A DNA stretch of 64,000 nucleotides, from contig QHSX01000043.1 in the NCBI GenBank assembly GCA_003221695.1, positions 1 to 64,000 of the forward strand. The letters are read 5' to 3'. This DNA is from Candidatus Rokuibacteriota bacterium. GTDB taxonomy: Bacteria > Methylomirabilota > Methylomirabilia > Rokubacteriales > CSP1-6. Below are positions 25,780 to 33,312 of the stretch, in pieces; position 1 is the stretch's first letter; each line of letters begins with the position of its first letter. Made by a program: the position numbers and the translations under genes. A model generated the notes under the pieces. It was not told where the DNA came from. It made no database searches and saw only the letters and a list, made by a program, of their open reading frames with translations.

Positions 25780-25884
25780 CCGAGCGTCAGCCGGCTGACT
25801 CGTCGCGTCCGGTAGCGTGACACCGTCGGCCGCTCAGCACACCGCCGGGTTGCAGTTTCCCCGACAATCTGCGCTGCTCCGAGT

Positions 25885-25900
25885 TGGCGAAGCCGTTGCA
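25885..25900 (+). promoter_or_regulatory. Sigma-54 (-24/-12) promoter of the OmpA-like lipoprotein gene
   Basis: TGGCGAAGCCGTTGCA has GG (25886-25887) and GC (25898-25899) ten bases apart and a full TTGCA -12 box. It lies 32 bases before ATG 25933, in the 153-base gap after the TPR gene. The expected start site near 25912 leaves room for the AGGAGG ribosome site. Confidence 0.75.
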
Positions 25901-25932
25901 TAACGACGCCGCCCAATGAGGAGGAGGTGGCT

Positions 25933-26568
25933 ATGCGACAGCACTGGACGTGCGCGATCCTTCTGCCCGCGGTCGTGCTCCTGACCGGTGGGTGCGCGAC
26001 CAGGAGTTGGGTCCGGGAGCTGGTCAGCAAGCAGGAGGTGGAGATCGGCCAGCGCTTCGACGGCGTGGAGAAGCGGTTGGCCGATGACGCCCAGCAGATC
26101 GAGGGGATGGGCACCCGGCTCCAGACGGTCGAGTCCTCGCTGACGCAGACTGGGCAGCTCGCCCGCTCGGCCCAGGCCCAGGCTGAGGAGGCGGCGGGCC
26201 GGCTCACCCGGCTCTGGGGGAGCCGTAACAAGCGCGACCTGGTCGACACCCTCGAAGTGCGCTTCGGCTTCGACCGCTGGGACCTGGACGACGCCGGGCA
26301 GACCGCGCTGGCGTCGCTGGCCAAGGAGCTCCAGGCGAACCCGCGGCTCTCGGTCGACCTCGAAGGGTATGCGGATCCGACGGGCACCTACGAGTACAAC
26401 GTGGGGCTGAGCCAGCGGCGAGTCGAGACCGTCCGGCGCTACCTCGTCGAGAAGGGCATCGAGCTGCCGCGGATCAACTCGGTCGGGCTCGGGCCCATCA
26501 CGACCGCCGGCCTGCCCGACGAAAAGAAGCGCCGGGTGACGGTCAGGCTGATGGTCCAGCCCGAGTAG
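25933..26568 (+). CDS. OmpA-family peptidoglycan-binding lipoprotein
   Basis: 211 aa. ATG 25933 follows a strong gaggaggagg ribosome site. Lipoprotein signal with lipobox LLTGGC (Cys21). Residues about 30-95 form a coiled-coil-like stalk (VEIGQRFDGVEKRLADDAQQ and following). The C-terminus is an OmpA domain: VRFGFDRWDLDDAGQTALAS, VDLEGYADPTGTYEYN and GLSQRRVETVRRYL contain the peptidoglycan (diaminopimelate)-binding Asp and Arg positions. The protein would tether the outer membrane to the wall, as Pal or OmpA-like lipoproteins do. It has its own sigma-54 promoter. Its 3' end overlaps the convergent kinase-like gene by 26 bases. Confidence 0.87.
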   Translation: MRQHWTCAILLPAVVLLTGGCATRSWVRELVSKQEVEIGQRFDGVEKRLADDAQQIEGMGTRLQTVESSLTQTGQLARSAQAQAEEAAGRLTRLWGSRNKRDLVDTLEVRFGFDRWDLDDAGQTALASLAKELQANPRLSVDLEGYADPTGTYEYNVGLSQRRVETVRRYLVEKGIELPRINSVGLGPITTAGLPDEKKRRVTVRLMVQPE

Positions 26569-27607
26569 AGCCGCCCGAGGGCTCCTCCTCCGGTGGGCTT
26601 GGGCTCGAGGCCTGGAGGTCGAGCATCTCTGGGAGAGTTGGCCACCGGTCCGAGACCCTCAGTTCGGTGATGTTGCCCAGCCGGGCGACAACCGTCCGGA
26701 TACGCTCCACGCCGTCCAGCGCTGGCCGGAGGCGAGTCCGCGCCAGCTCCTCGCCGACTTGCCCGCCGAGCAGGTCAAGGTTCCCCCGGATCGTCGCCAG
26801 CGGGTTGTTGATCTCGTGGGCCGCGGCCAGGGCCAGGCGTGCGACGGAGCGAAGCGCCTCCGCCGCCCGTTCCGCTTCCTCTGCGCGCCGCCGTTCGGTG
26901 ACGTCCTCGTGGGCCACGACGACCCTGACCTCGCCCCCCCGCTCGAAGCGCGTGGCGCGCACGGTGAACCAGCCTTTCCCCTCGGGGAGCTCCGCCGAGA
27001 AGGCGTCGCGCCGCCGCTCGAGCACCTCGCGGATGCCGGCGGCCGCCGCGCGCGTCGCCTCCGCGGCGCCGCCGGAGGCGCGTCCGTAGGCGGCGAGGTA
27101 GTCGCTGCCGACGACGCGTGGCTCGCCCCGGGTCTCGTCACAGCGCCGCCACGCCTCGTTGACCGCGACGATCACGCCGCGCCCGTCGATGATCGCGATC
27201 CGCGCGGTGAGCGAGTCGAGCGTGGACTGGAGGAAGCGCCTGGACTCCTCGAGGACGGCCTCGGTCCGCCGGCGCGCCGCGTTGAGCAAGCTGATGAGGA
27301 CGGCGACGAGCACGAAGACGCCGAGCCGCAGCACGTCCGCGGGTCGCGTGAACGAGAACAGCGCGTAGACGGGCTCGAGGAAGAAGTAGTCCATCACCAG
27401 TGAGGCCAGGGCCGTCGCGAGGAGGCCGCCGCGGAGGCCGCCGACCCAGGCTGCCACCATGACGGCCGCGAGGAACACCGGCGAGACGGTGGGCCGCGTC
27501 AACGGCCAGAGTGCCTGCGCCACCGGCAGCGCGAGGCCGACGACGACCACCGCGACGCCATAGGGCTTGAGCGCGTCGAGGAGCGGTCTGGGCGTCGGGA
27601 CGCTCAC
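26543..27607 (-). CDS. Membrane PAS/HisKA protein lacking the ATPase domain
   Basis: 354 aa. GTG 27607 overlaps the upstream stop (GTGA). Residues about 10-115 are a KdpD-like DUF4118 membrane region with four helices (VAVVVVGLALPVAQALW, VFLAAVMVAAWVGGL, LATALASLVMDYFFL, LRLGVFVLVAVLISLL). A PAS domain follows (IAIIDGRGVIVAVNEAWRRC ... VRVVVAHEDVTERRRAEE), then a HisKA helix with the phospho-acceptor motif [16 protein letters not shown]. About 60 residues later the protein ends (LPEMLDLQASS plus a Pro/Ser-rich tail) without any N, G1 or G2 box. It cannot phosphorylate itself, so it may be phosphorylated in trans or act as a sensor scaffold. The downstream DNA is the oppositely oriented OmpA-like gene, so no kinase domain has been split off. 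Confidence 0.8.
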   Translation of the reverse strand: MSVPTPRPLLDALKPYGVAVVVVGLALPVAQALWPLTRPTVSPVFLAAVMVAAWVGGLRGGLLATALASLVMDYFFLEPVYALFSFTRPADVLRLGVFVLVAVLISLLNAARRRTEAVLEESRRFLQSTLDSLTARIAIIDGRGVIVAVNEAWRRCDETRGEPRVVGSDYLAAYGRASGGAAEATRAAAAGIREVLERRRDAFSAELPEGKGWFTVRATRFERGGEVRVVVAHEDVTERRRAEEAERAAEALRSVARLALAAAHEINNPLATIRGNLDLLGGQVGEELARTRLRPALDGVERIRTVVARLGNITELRVSDRWPTLPEMLDLQASSPSPPEEEPSGGSTRAGPSA

Positions 27608-28740
27608 GCGCGGTAGCGCTCGAGGACGGCGCGGTCGATCTCGAGGCCCAGGCCGGGCCCCGTCGGCACGTCGACCATGTCGCCTGCGCGCTTGGGCGGG
27701 TTGAGGGCGAGCTGGTCGCGCAGCGGGTTCGGCGTACGGTCGAGCTCGAACAACGGCTCGGCCGCGAGCAGGGCGGGTGGGTTCGGCGGGAGCGCCGCCG
27801 TGAGGTGCAGGCTCGCGAACAGGCCGACGGCAGTCCCCCACACGTGCGGGTACACCGTCATGGACGACGCCGAAGCGAGCGCCGCGATTCGCCACGCCTC
27901 GGTGAAGCCGCCGCAACCACAGATGTCGGGCTGCACGATGTCCACCGCGCGGCGCGCGCAGAGCTCGCGGAAGCCCCAGCGCGCGTACTCGGTCTCGCCG
28001 CCCGCGATCGGGATCCTGAGCGCCGCCTTGACCTGGCAGTACCCGTCGACGTCCTCGGGGACGACGGGCTCCTCGAACCAGGCGAGGTCACACGCTTCGA
28101 GCTTACGGCCGAGGCGGATCGCCTGGCCGGCGTCGTAGGCGTGGTTGGCGTCCATCGCGAGGAGCCGGTCGCTGCCGATCGCGGCGCGCACGGCCCGCAC
28201 GTTCCGCACGTCCTCGTCGAGGCCGAAGCCGACCTTCATCTTCATCGCACGAAAGCCCTCGGCCACGTACGCCTCGGCCTCGCGCGCCAGCGCCCCCGCG
28301 TTGTCGGCGACGCGGTGGCGGTAGAGGCCGGTGGCGTAGGCGCGGACCTGCGTCCGGAAGGGGCCACCGAGGAGCCGGAAGACCGGCTGGCGGAGCGCCT
28401 TGCCTTTGAGGTCCCACAGCGCGATGTCGATCGCCGAGATCGCCGCCACCGGCCAGCCCTTGCGCCCGTAGTCGCGGAAGGCACTGTAGAGGTCCTCCCA
28501 GAGCACGGCGTGCTCGAGCGCGTTCTTCCCGACGAGGCGCGGGGCATACACCTCGTCGACGAGCGTTCGGTTGACAGCCGGCGGGCCGTACGCCTCACCG
28601 AATCCGGAGAGGCCCTCCTCCGTGAGGATCTCGACGACGAGCGCCTGACGAACGGTGTGCCAGCCTTTCGACGAGCCGAATACCTCGGCCTCGGGCAGCT
28701 CGTGGCGGAGCACCCAGGTGCGGATTTCGCGGATCTTCAT
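27604..28740 (-). CDS. Mandelate racemase/muconate lactonizing enzyme (enolase superfamily)
   Basis: 378 aa. These enzymes abstract the proton alpha to a carboxylate using Mg2+. Visible residues: the KxK base motif MKMKVG (Lys167/Lys169), metal ligands Asp197 (LLAMDANHAY), Glu223 or Glu224 (FEEPVVPED) and Glu249 (GGETEYA), QPDICGCGG, and a His299 base in VYPHVWGTAVG. A Lys plus a C-terminal His places it in the MR-like group (sugar-acid dehydratases, racemases) rather than the MLE group. The start ATG 28740 is preceded by ggaggcgg. It leads a minus-strand pair with the kinase-like gene. The substrate is probably an acid sugar or small hydroxy acid. Confidence 0.9.
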   Translation of the reverse strand: MKIREIRTWVLRHELPEAEVFGSSKGWHTVRQALVVEILTEEGLSGFGEAYGPPAVNRTLVDEVYAPRLVGKNALEHAVLWEDLYSAFRDYGRKGWPVAAISAIDIALWDLKGKALRQPVFRLLGGPFRTQVRAYATGLYRHRVADNAGALAREAEAYVAEGFRAMKMKVGFGLDEDVRNVRAVRAAIGSDRLLAMDANHAYDAGQAIRLGRKLEACDLAWFEEPVVPEDVDGYCQVKAALRIPIAGGETEYARWGFRELCARRAVDIVQPDICGCGGFTEAWRIAALASASSMTVYPHVWGTAVGLFASLHLTAALPPNPPALLAAEPLFELDRTPNPLRDQLALNPPKRAGDMVDVPTGPGLGLEIDRAVLERYRA

Positions 28741-28785
28741 GGCCGCCTCCGACGATTACCATACCGCATGGGCGCCCTCCCGGGT

Positions 28786-29661
28786 TCATGTGAGCTTCGC
28801 GACGAAGTCGGCCACGGCCCGGCCGACCTCGTCGGGCGAATCCTCCTGGATGAAGTGCGTGCCGCGGACCGTGATCTCCTGCTGATTCGGTAAGGCCCGG
28901 CAAAAGGTGCGCAGCGCCCCGGTCAGAAGGAATCCCGGGTCGCCGTTGACGAAGAGCTTTGGCACGGGGCTCCGCGTGAGCCAGTCGGCGTAGGCACGGG
29001 CGATCGCAACGACGTCGGCGGGCTCGCCGTCCAGCGGGATCTCGCGCGGCCAGGTGAGCGTTGGCCGGCGCGACTCGCCGGGCTCGCGGTACGGAGCCCG
29101 GTAGCGTTCCAGCTCCTCGGGGCCGAGGCCTCGCATCACGCTCGCAGGCAGGAGGCGCTCGACGAAGACGTTTTTCACCAGGACGATCTCCTCGCCCGCG
29201 GGCGAGCGCATCGCCTGGAAGATCCGGCGAGCCGCCTCGGGCCACTCCTGCCAGGTCATCGGGCGGACGAGCGCCTCCATGTACGCGATCCCGCGCACGC
29301 GCTCAGGATGACGGCGTGCCCAGTGGAAGCCGAGGGCCGAGCCCCAATCGTGGACGACGAGGGTCACGTTCCCCTCCAGCCGGAGAGCATCGAACCAGGC
29401 GTCGAGGTAGCGGGCGTGGTCCGCGAAGTGGTACGAACCCCCCGGCGCCTTGCCCGAGTCACCCATGCCCACGAGGTCCGGCGCGAGACAGCGCCCGCGC
29501 GCCACGACGTGGGGGATGACGTTGCGCCACAGGTACGAGGACGTGGGGTTGCCGTGGAGGAAGACGATCGGGTCGCCACTCCCGGTGTCCACGTAGGCCA
29601 GCTCGGTGTCGAGGACACGGACCCTCCGGCGCGGGTGGGAATCGGCGGGCAAAACGGGCAT
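28786..29661 (-). CDS. Haloalkane dehalogenase-like alpha/beta hydrolase
   Basis: 291 aa. Matches the HLD-II group (DhaA/LinB-like): nucleophile in VVHDWGSALG (Asp105) with halide-binding Trp106, the second halide ligand Asn38 in FLHGNPTSSYLWRN, the acid Glu129 in IAYMEALVRPMTWQEWPE, and the base His269 in TVRGTHFIQEDSP. All five catalytic positions are present, so hydrolytic cleavage of a carbon-halogen bond is likely; some members are ester or epoxide hydrolases. Four bases separate it from the SDR gene upstream on the same strand. No halide transporter or further dehalogenation enzymes are nearby. Confidence 0.88.
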   Translation of the reverse strand: MPVLPADSHPRRRVRVLDTELAYVDTGSGDPIVFLHGNPTSSYLWRNVIPHVVARGRCLAPDLVGMGDSGKAPGGSYHFADHARYLDAWFDALRLEGNVTLVVHDWGSALGFHWARRHPERVRGIAYMEALVRPMTWQEWPEAARRIFQAMRSPAGEEIVLVKNVFVERLLPASVMRGLGPEELERYRAPYREPGESRRPTLTWPREIPLDGEPADVVAIARAYADWLTRSPVPKLFVNGDPGFLLTGALRTFCRALPNQQEITVRGTHFIQEDSPDEVGRAVADFVAKLT

Positions 29662-29665
29662 GCGG

Positions 29666-30448
29666 TTAATCGAGGACGACGCCGCCGTCGACGACGACCA
29701 CCTGGCCCGTGACGAAGTTCGACATCGCGGAGGCCAGGTAGACCACCGCCTGGGCGACGTCGTCGGGGTGCCCCATGCGGGAGATCGGCTGGGCGACGAC
29801 GTTGTAATCGAAGCCTCGCGTCATCTCCGACTGGACCGGACCCGGCGCGACCGCGTTCACACGCACCCCGTGGCGTCCCGCGTCCTTCGCGAGCCAGCGG
29901 GTGAAGGCGATGACGCCACCTTTGGCCGCGGCGTACGCCGATCCGGTCCGGCCGCGGGTCTCGCCCTCGTCGGCCGGCTGCGACATGGCGCCGCCGGCCA
30001 GGCCCGAGACCGAGGCAATGTTGACGATCGCGCCGCCTCGCGCCTTGAGGTGCGGATAGGCTGCCTGGCTCACGAGGATGGTGCCCTTGAGGACGACGTC
30101 GAGCACGCGCTGCAGCGTGGCGTCGTCGAGGTCCTCGAGCGCGAGGCGCTCGCCGATCCCGGCGTTGTTCACGACGACGTCGAGCCGCCCGAGCTCCGTG
30201 AGCGTGCGTGCCAGCGCCGTCTCCACGGCGGCCCGGTCGGCGACGTCGGCTGGGATCGCGAGGCACCGCCGTGTCAGCGCCTCGACGCGGGCCCGCGTCT
30301 CGAGAGGCGGCTCAAGGTCGACCGCCACGATGTCGGCGCCCACCGTCGCGAGCGCCAGCGCGATCGCTTGCCCGATGCCGCGGCCGGCGCCCGTCACGAG
30401 GGCGACCTGTCCGGAGAGGTCGGCTGGTCCGCTCGGATGCGTCGTCAC
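29666..30448 (-). CDS. SDR family NAD(P)-dependent oxidoreductase
   Basis: 260 aa, a classical short-chain dehydrogenase. Cofactor motif [13 protein letters not shown] (TGxxxGxG), the structural NNAGIG, catalytic Ser in VNIASVSG, and Tyr/Lys in SAYAAAKGG. The C-terminus ([16 protein letters not shown]) is the usual tetramer-forming end. An acidic residue after the second strand (VAVDLEPP) suggests NAD rather than NADP. Upstream of the dehalogenase-like gene in the same direction, it could oxidise the alcohol product, which is an inference from order only. It is divergent from the MFS gene, with 20 bases between starts. Confidence 0.88.
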   Translation of the reverse strand: MTTHPSGPADLSGQVALVTGAGRGIGQAIALALATVGADIVAVDLEPPLETRARVEALTRRCLAIPADVADRAAVETALARTLTELGRLDVVVNNAGIGERLALEDLDDATLQRVLDVVLKGTILVSQAAYPHLKARGGAIVNIASVSGLAGGAMSQPADEGETRGRTGSAYAAAKGGVIAFTRWLAKDAGRHGVRVNAVAPGPVQSEMTRGFDYNVVAQPISRMGHPDDVAQAVVYLASAMSNFVTGQVVVVDGGVVLD

Positions 30449-30468
30449 GCCGCCGAGGATACGACATA

Positions 30469-31677
30469 ATGGGTAGGATGAGACCTCCCCCGTTCAGTCC
30501 GGAGATCCGGCGCGCGCTCCGCATCGACGTCTCGGCGGCGTTGCTCTTCGCCGTCTTCGCGAGCCTGACGACGCCGTTCATCGGGCTGATCCTCCGACGC
30601 GATCTCGGGGCGACGCCGCTCCAGCTCTCGGTCATGTCGGCCGCCGGAGGCGCCTGCCTGCTCCTCTCGCTCGCGTGGGCGCGCGCGCTCGGCAGCCGCC
30701 CGCCGCTGCCGTACTTCGTGTGGCCGTCGTTCGTTGCGCGCGGCCTGTTCCTCCTGGCGCCCCTCGCGTCCTCGGCGTGGTCGTTTGTGAGCCTCGTCGT
30801 GGCGGCGAACGTCTTCGCCGCCGCCGCGGGGCCCGCGCAGGCGGCCGTGGTCGAGCGCCTCTACCCGCGCGCCACGCGCGGGCGCGCCCTGGGCCTCGTG
30901 AGGATGGCGGGCGCCGCGCTGGGCATCGGGCTCGCGCTCGGCGCGGGCCAGCTCTTCGAGCGCGTGGACTACCGCGTGATCTTCCCCGTCGCGGCGGTGC
31001 TCGGGATGGCCGCGAGCCTGCGTCAGCGGCGCCTGCCCGTCCCGGCGGCCGCGGAGACGGGGGAGGGGCCCGTCGGCGGCCTTCGCCAGAGCTGGACGGT
31101 GGTCAGGCACGACGACGTGTTCCGGCGGCTCCTGGTCGCGTCGTTCCTCTTCGGCGCCGGCTGCTGGATCCAGACGCCTGCCCATCCGCTGCTCCTCGTC
31201 GACGTCCTGCACGTGAGCGCGACGCAGGTGGGTGTCTTCGCGGCGGCGGCGGCCGCGGCGACGCTGGTCGGTGGCGCGTGGTGGGGCGGGCTCGTGGACC
31301 GGCGCTCGAGCCTCGACGCGCTCTGGATGATGTACCTCGTCGGCGCGGCGACGCCAGCGATCTGCGCGCTCGCCTGGGATCCCTGGCTGCTCGTCGCCAG
31401 CTCTGTGACCGACGCGCTGGTCGGGATCGGCCTCGACGTCGTGTGGCTGATGGTCGTGATCGACATCGCGGGTCCCACCCGCGCGGCCCAGTACGTGGCG
31501 ATCGGCGCGACGCTCGCCGGCGTCCGGGGCGTCCTCGGGCCGCTCCTGGGCGGTCTCCTGATCGGGGCATTCGGCGTCCGGGCGGTTTACGTCGTGGCCC
31601 TGGCCCTGATGACGGGCGCGGCCTGGCTGGTAGTCCGCGAGCCTGCGCGCCGTGCCGTTGTATACTCCAGATCATGA
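30469..31677 (+). CDS. MFS transporter
   Basis: 402 aa with about twelve hydrophobic helices (for example [75 protein letters not shown]). The motif [12 protein letters not shown] after an internal helix is an MFS loop. ATG 30469 has gagga nine bases upstream; ATG 30478 is a possible alternative. The stop overlaps the MlaC start (ATGA), so the two are translationally coupled, an unusual pair. Substrate unknown. Confidence 0.85.
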   Translation: MGRMRPPPFSPEIRRALRIDVSAALLFAVFASLTTPFIGLILRRDLGATPLQLSVMSAAGGACLLLSLAWARALGSRPPLPYFVWPSFVARGLFLLAPLASSAWSFVSLVVAANVFAAAAGPAQAAVVERLYPRATRGRALGLVRMAGAALGIGLALGAGQLFERVDYRVIFPVAAVLGMAASLRQRRLPVPAAAETGEGPVGGLRQSWTVVRHDDVFRRLLVASFLFGAGCWIQTPAHPLLLVDVLHVSATQVGVFAAAAAAATLVGGAWWGGLVDRRSSLDALWMMYLVGAATPAICALAWDPWLLVASSVTDALVGIGLDVVWLMVVIDIAGPTRAAQYVAIGATLAGVRGVLGPLLGGLLIGAFGVRAVYVVALALMTGAAWLVVREPARRAVVYSRS

Positions 31678-32297
31678 CGAAAGCGGCGGCCCTCCTCCTC
31701 GTGTGCGCGCTCGTGATCGGGGTGTCGGCGCCGGCCGGGGCCGGGTCGCCGACCGACCAGCTCCGCGAGTACAGCGAGCAGGTCATCAAGGTGCTCGAGG
31801 ACCAGACGCTCAAGCCCCAGGACCGACGGGCGGCGGTCCGGAAGATGGCGCAGGAGATCTTCGACGTCGCCGAGACCGCCAAGCGCGCGCTGGCGCGCCA
31901 CTGGGCGTCGCGCACGGCGGCAGAGCGCGAGGAGTTCACCCAGCTCTTCGCCGATCTGCTCGAGAGCACGTACATCGCGCGAATCGACCAGTACGGGGGC
32001 GAGCGGATCAAGTACACGCAGGAGACGATCGATGGCGACCGCGCGATCGTCCGCGCCAAGGTGGTCACGAAGAAAGGCACGGAGGTGCCGGTCGAGTCGC
32101 GGCTGCTCCGCCGCGGCGACCGGTGGCTGATCTACGACGTCCTCATCGAGAACGTGAGCCTGATCGCCAACTACCGCTCCCAGTTCGACAGGATCGTGCG
32201 TACGAGCTCCTACGAGGAGCTCGTGCGACGGCTCAAGAGCAAGCGGGACGAGTTCCTGAACGAGCAGCCCGACACCGCGCGCCGCACGTCGGGCTAG
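31674..32297 (+). CDS. mlaC: MlaC-type periplasmic phospholipid-binding protein
   Basis: 207 aa. Signal peptide AAALLLVCALVIGVSAPAGA. The mature part matches MlaC/Ttg2D: ALARHWASRTAAEREEFTQL (the 'R...t..q..ef...F..ll...Y' block), IDQYGGERIKYTQETID, and the beta-sheet core VVTKKGTEVPVESRLLRRG, WLIYDVLIENVSLIANYRSQ. MlaC carries phospholipid between MlaA in the outer membrane and MlaFEDB in the inner membrane. MlaA is in this window at 42315 but not adjacent, and no mlaD/E/F is seen. ATG 31674 overlaps the MFS stop. Confidence 0.88.
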   Translation: MTKAAALLLVCALVIGVSAPAGAGSPTDQLREYSEQVIKVLEDQTLKPQDRRAAVRKMAQEIFDVAETAKRALARHWASRTAAEREEFTQLFADLLESTYIARIDQYGGERIKYTQETIDGDRAIVRAKVVTKKGTEVPVESRLLRRGDRWLIYDVLIENVSLIANYRSQFDRIVRTSSYEELVRRLKSKRDEFLNEQPDTARRTSG

Positions 32298-32302
32298 GAA
32301 AC

Positions 32303-32332
32303 TCGGAAGGGGGGCGAAGCCCCCTTCCGAGC
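32303..32332 (+). terminator. Hairpin after mlaC
   Basis: A 12-bp perfect stem (32303-32314 with 32321-32332, ctcggaaggggg) and a six-base loop start five bases after the mlaC stop. There is no T-run, but the stem is GC-rich and correctly placed to end the MFS-mlaC transcript. Confidence 0.6.
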
Positions 32333-32340
32333 CGCGGGGC

Positions 32341-32369
32341 TTGACGGGGCGCCAATAGTTCCATAAATT
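32341..32369 (+). promoter_or_regulatory. Housekeeping-type promoter of the arsR gene
   Basis: TTGACG (32341-32346) and TAAATT (32364-32369) are 17 bases apart and lie in the only AT-rich patch around. Transcription would start near 32376, next to the GTG at 32377, so the ArsR message would be leaderless or nearly so. The AT-rich core probably also holds the repressor's own operator. Confidence 0.5.
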
Positions 32370-32376
32370 TAAAAAC

Positions 32377-32676
32377 GTGAAGACGCTCCCGCTCGCCCGG
32401 CTCCGGGCGCGGCTCGACCACGTCGAGGCGTTCAAGGCTCTCGCGCACCTCACACGGCTCGAGATCTTCTTCTTCCTGGTGCGCGAGGGGCGTGAGGTGC
32501 CGGCGGGCGAGATCCAGCACGAGCTCGAGGTCCCCGGACCGACGCTGTCGCACCATCTCGACGTCCTGCGTCGCGCGGGGCTTGTCCAGAGCCGTCGCGA
32601 GGAGCGCTTCGTCTACTACTCGCCACGGTCCGACACCGCATCCGAGCTGGTCCGGCTGCTCACCGCCTGCTGCTAG
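32377..32676 (+). CDS. ArsR-family transcriptional repressor
   Basis: 99 aa, typical for a stand-alone winged-helix ArsR protein. The sequence FKALAHLTRLEIFFFLVREG starts the HTH; recognition helix GPTLSHHLDVLRRAGLV; wing RREERFVYYSPRSD. The protein ends in TACC; a terminal Cys pair may bind a thiophilic metal, but the classic alpha-3 ELCVCDL site is missing. The GTG start lies right behind a promoter-like sequence, so autoregulation is likely. Downstream genes at short spacing (MoaD-like, virulence-factor-family, MFS) are candidate targets. Confidence 0.83.
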   Translation: MKTLPLARLRARLDHVEAFKALAHLTRLEIFFFLVREGREVPAGEIQHELEVPGPTLSHHLDVLRRAGLVQSRREERFVYYSPRSDTASELVRLLTACC

Positions 32677-32688
32677 CCGCCGGCTACC

Positions 32689-33006
32689 ATGACCCGCGTG
32701 GACGCGACGACGACGATTCCCGTGGAGGTCGCCTCCTGGGTCACGAAGTTCGTCGGCGGCGACGGCTCGGGCCGGCGCGTCCTCGCGGAGCCGCTCACGC
32801 CTGGTGCGACGGTGCGGAGCGTCCTCGCCGGCCTGTCGGCGCGGTACCCGGAGCTTGCCGCGGCGCTCTGGGACGGGACCGAGCTCGGCGAGCACATCGA
32901 GGTGCTGGTCAACGACGCCGTGCTCGGCATCGCCCACTCGCTCGATTCCCCCCTCAAGCCCGGCGACCGGATCACGCTCCTCGCCCAGTTCATGGGCGGC
33001 GCGTAA
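32689..33006 (+). CDS. MoaD/ThiS-like ubiquitin-fold protein
   Basis: 105 aa. The ubiquitin-like beta-grasp pattern is clear: first strands to LTPGATVRSVLAGLSARYPEL, then HIEVLVNDAVLGIAHSLDSP, then LKPGDRITLLAQFMGGA. In MoaD and ThiS the protein must end in Gly-Gly for thiocarboxylation; here one Ala follows (GGA). Either a protease trims it, as for some ubiquitin-like modifiers, or this is not a sulfur carrier. It starts 12 bases behind arsR. It could serve the molybdopterin of MsrP (37441), but no other moa gene is visible. Confidence 0.72.
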   Translation: MTRVDATTTIPVEVASWVTKFVGGDGSGRRVLAEPLTPGATVRSVLAGLSARYPELAAALWDGTELGEHIEVLVNDAVLGIAHSLDSPLKPGDRITLLAQFMGGA

Positions 33007-33027
33007 GCGCGCGCCGCCCGCCGCCGC

Positions 33028-33312
33028 GTGGCCACGTATCAGATCGTCGCATGGAAGGGGATCCCGGCGGTCGTCGAGGCGCGCGACGGCACGGAGACCG
33101 TGACCCGGGAGCTCAGCGACCGGTTCCAGGCTCTCATCGACTCCGTCGCGATGCAGCTCGGGCTTCAGGAGTCGGAGGCGTACCTCGAGCAGTGGACCCG
33201 CGGCGCCGTCGAGGAGCGACCCGGTACGGCCCGTGAGGTCGCCGACACGCTCGTGGCGGAGCTCGAGGGCCGCTTCCTCGAGTTCATCGGTCGGGCGTTC
33301 GGTCGTCCGTGA
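33028..33312 (+). CDS. Small 'virulence factor' family protein (PF13769-like)
   Basis: 94 aa with GTG start. The sequence YQIVAWKGIPAVVEARDG at the N-terminus and DSVAMQLGLQESEAYLEQW in the middle match the short conserved 'virulence factor' domain as I recall it (Y.i..W.diP..V.a...; ...a...g....d.Yle.w). Despite the name the molecular function is unknown, and it is widespread in environmental bacteria. The stop overlaps the next GTG start, so it is coupled to the MFS gene. Confidence 0.65.
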   Translation: MATYQIVAWKGIPAVVEARDGTETVTRELSDRFQALIDSVAMQLGLQESEAYLEQWTRGAVEERPGTAREVADTLVAELEGRFLEFIGRAFGRP

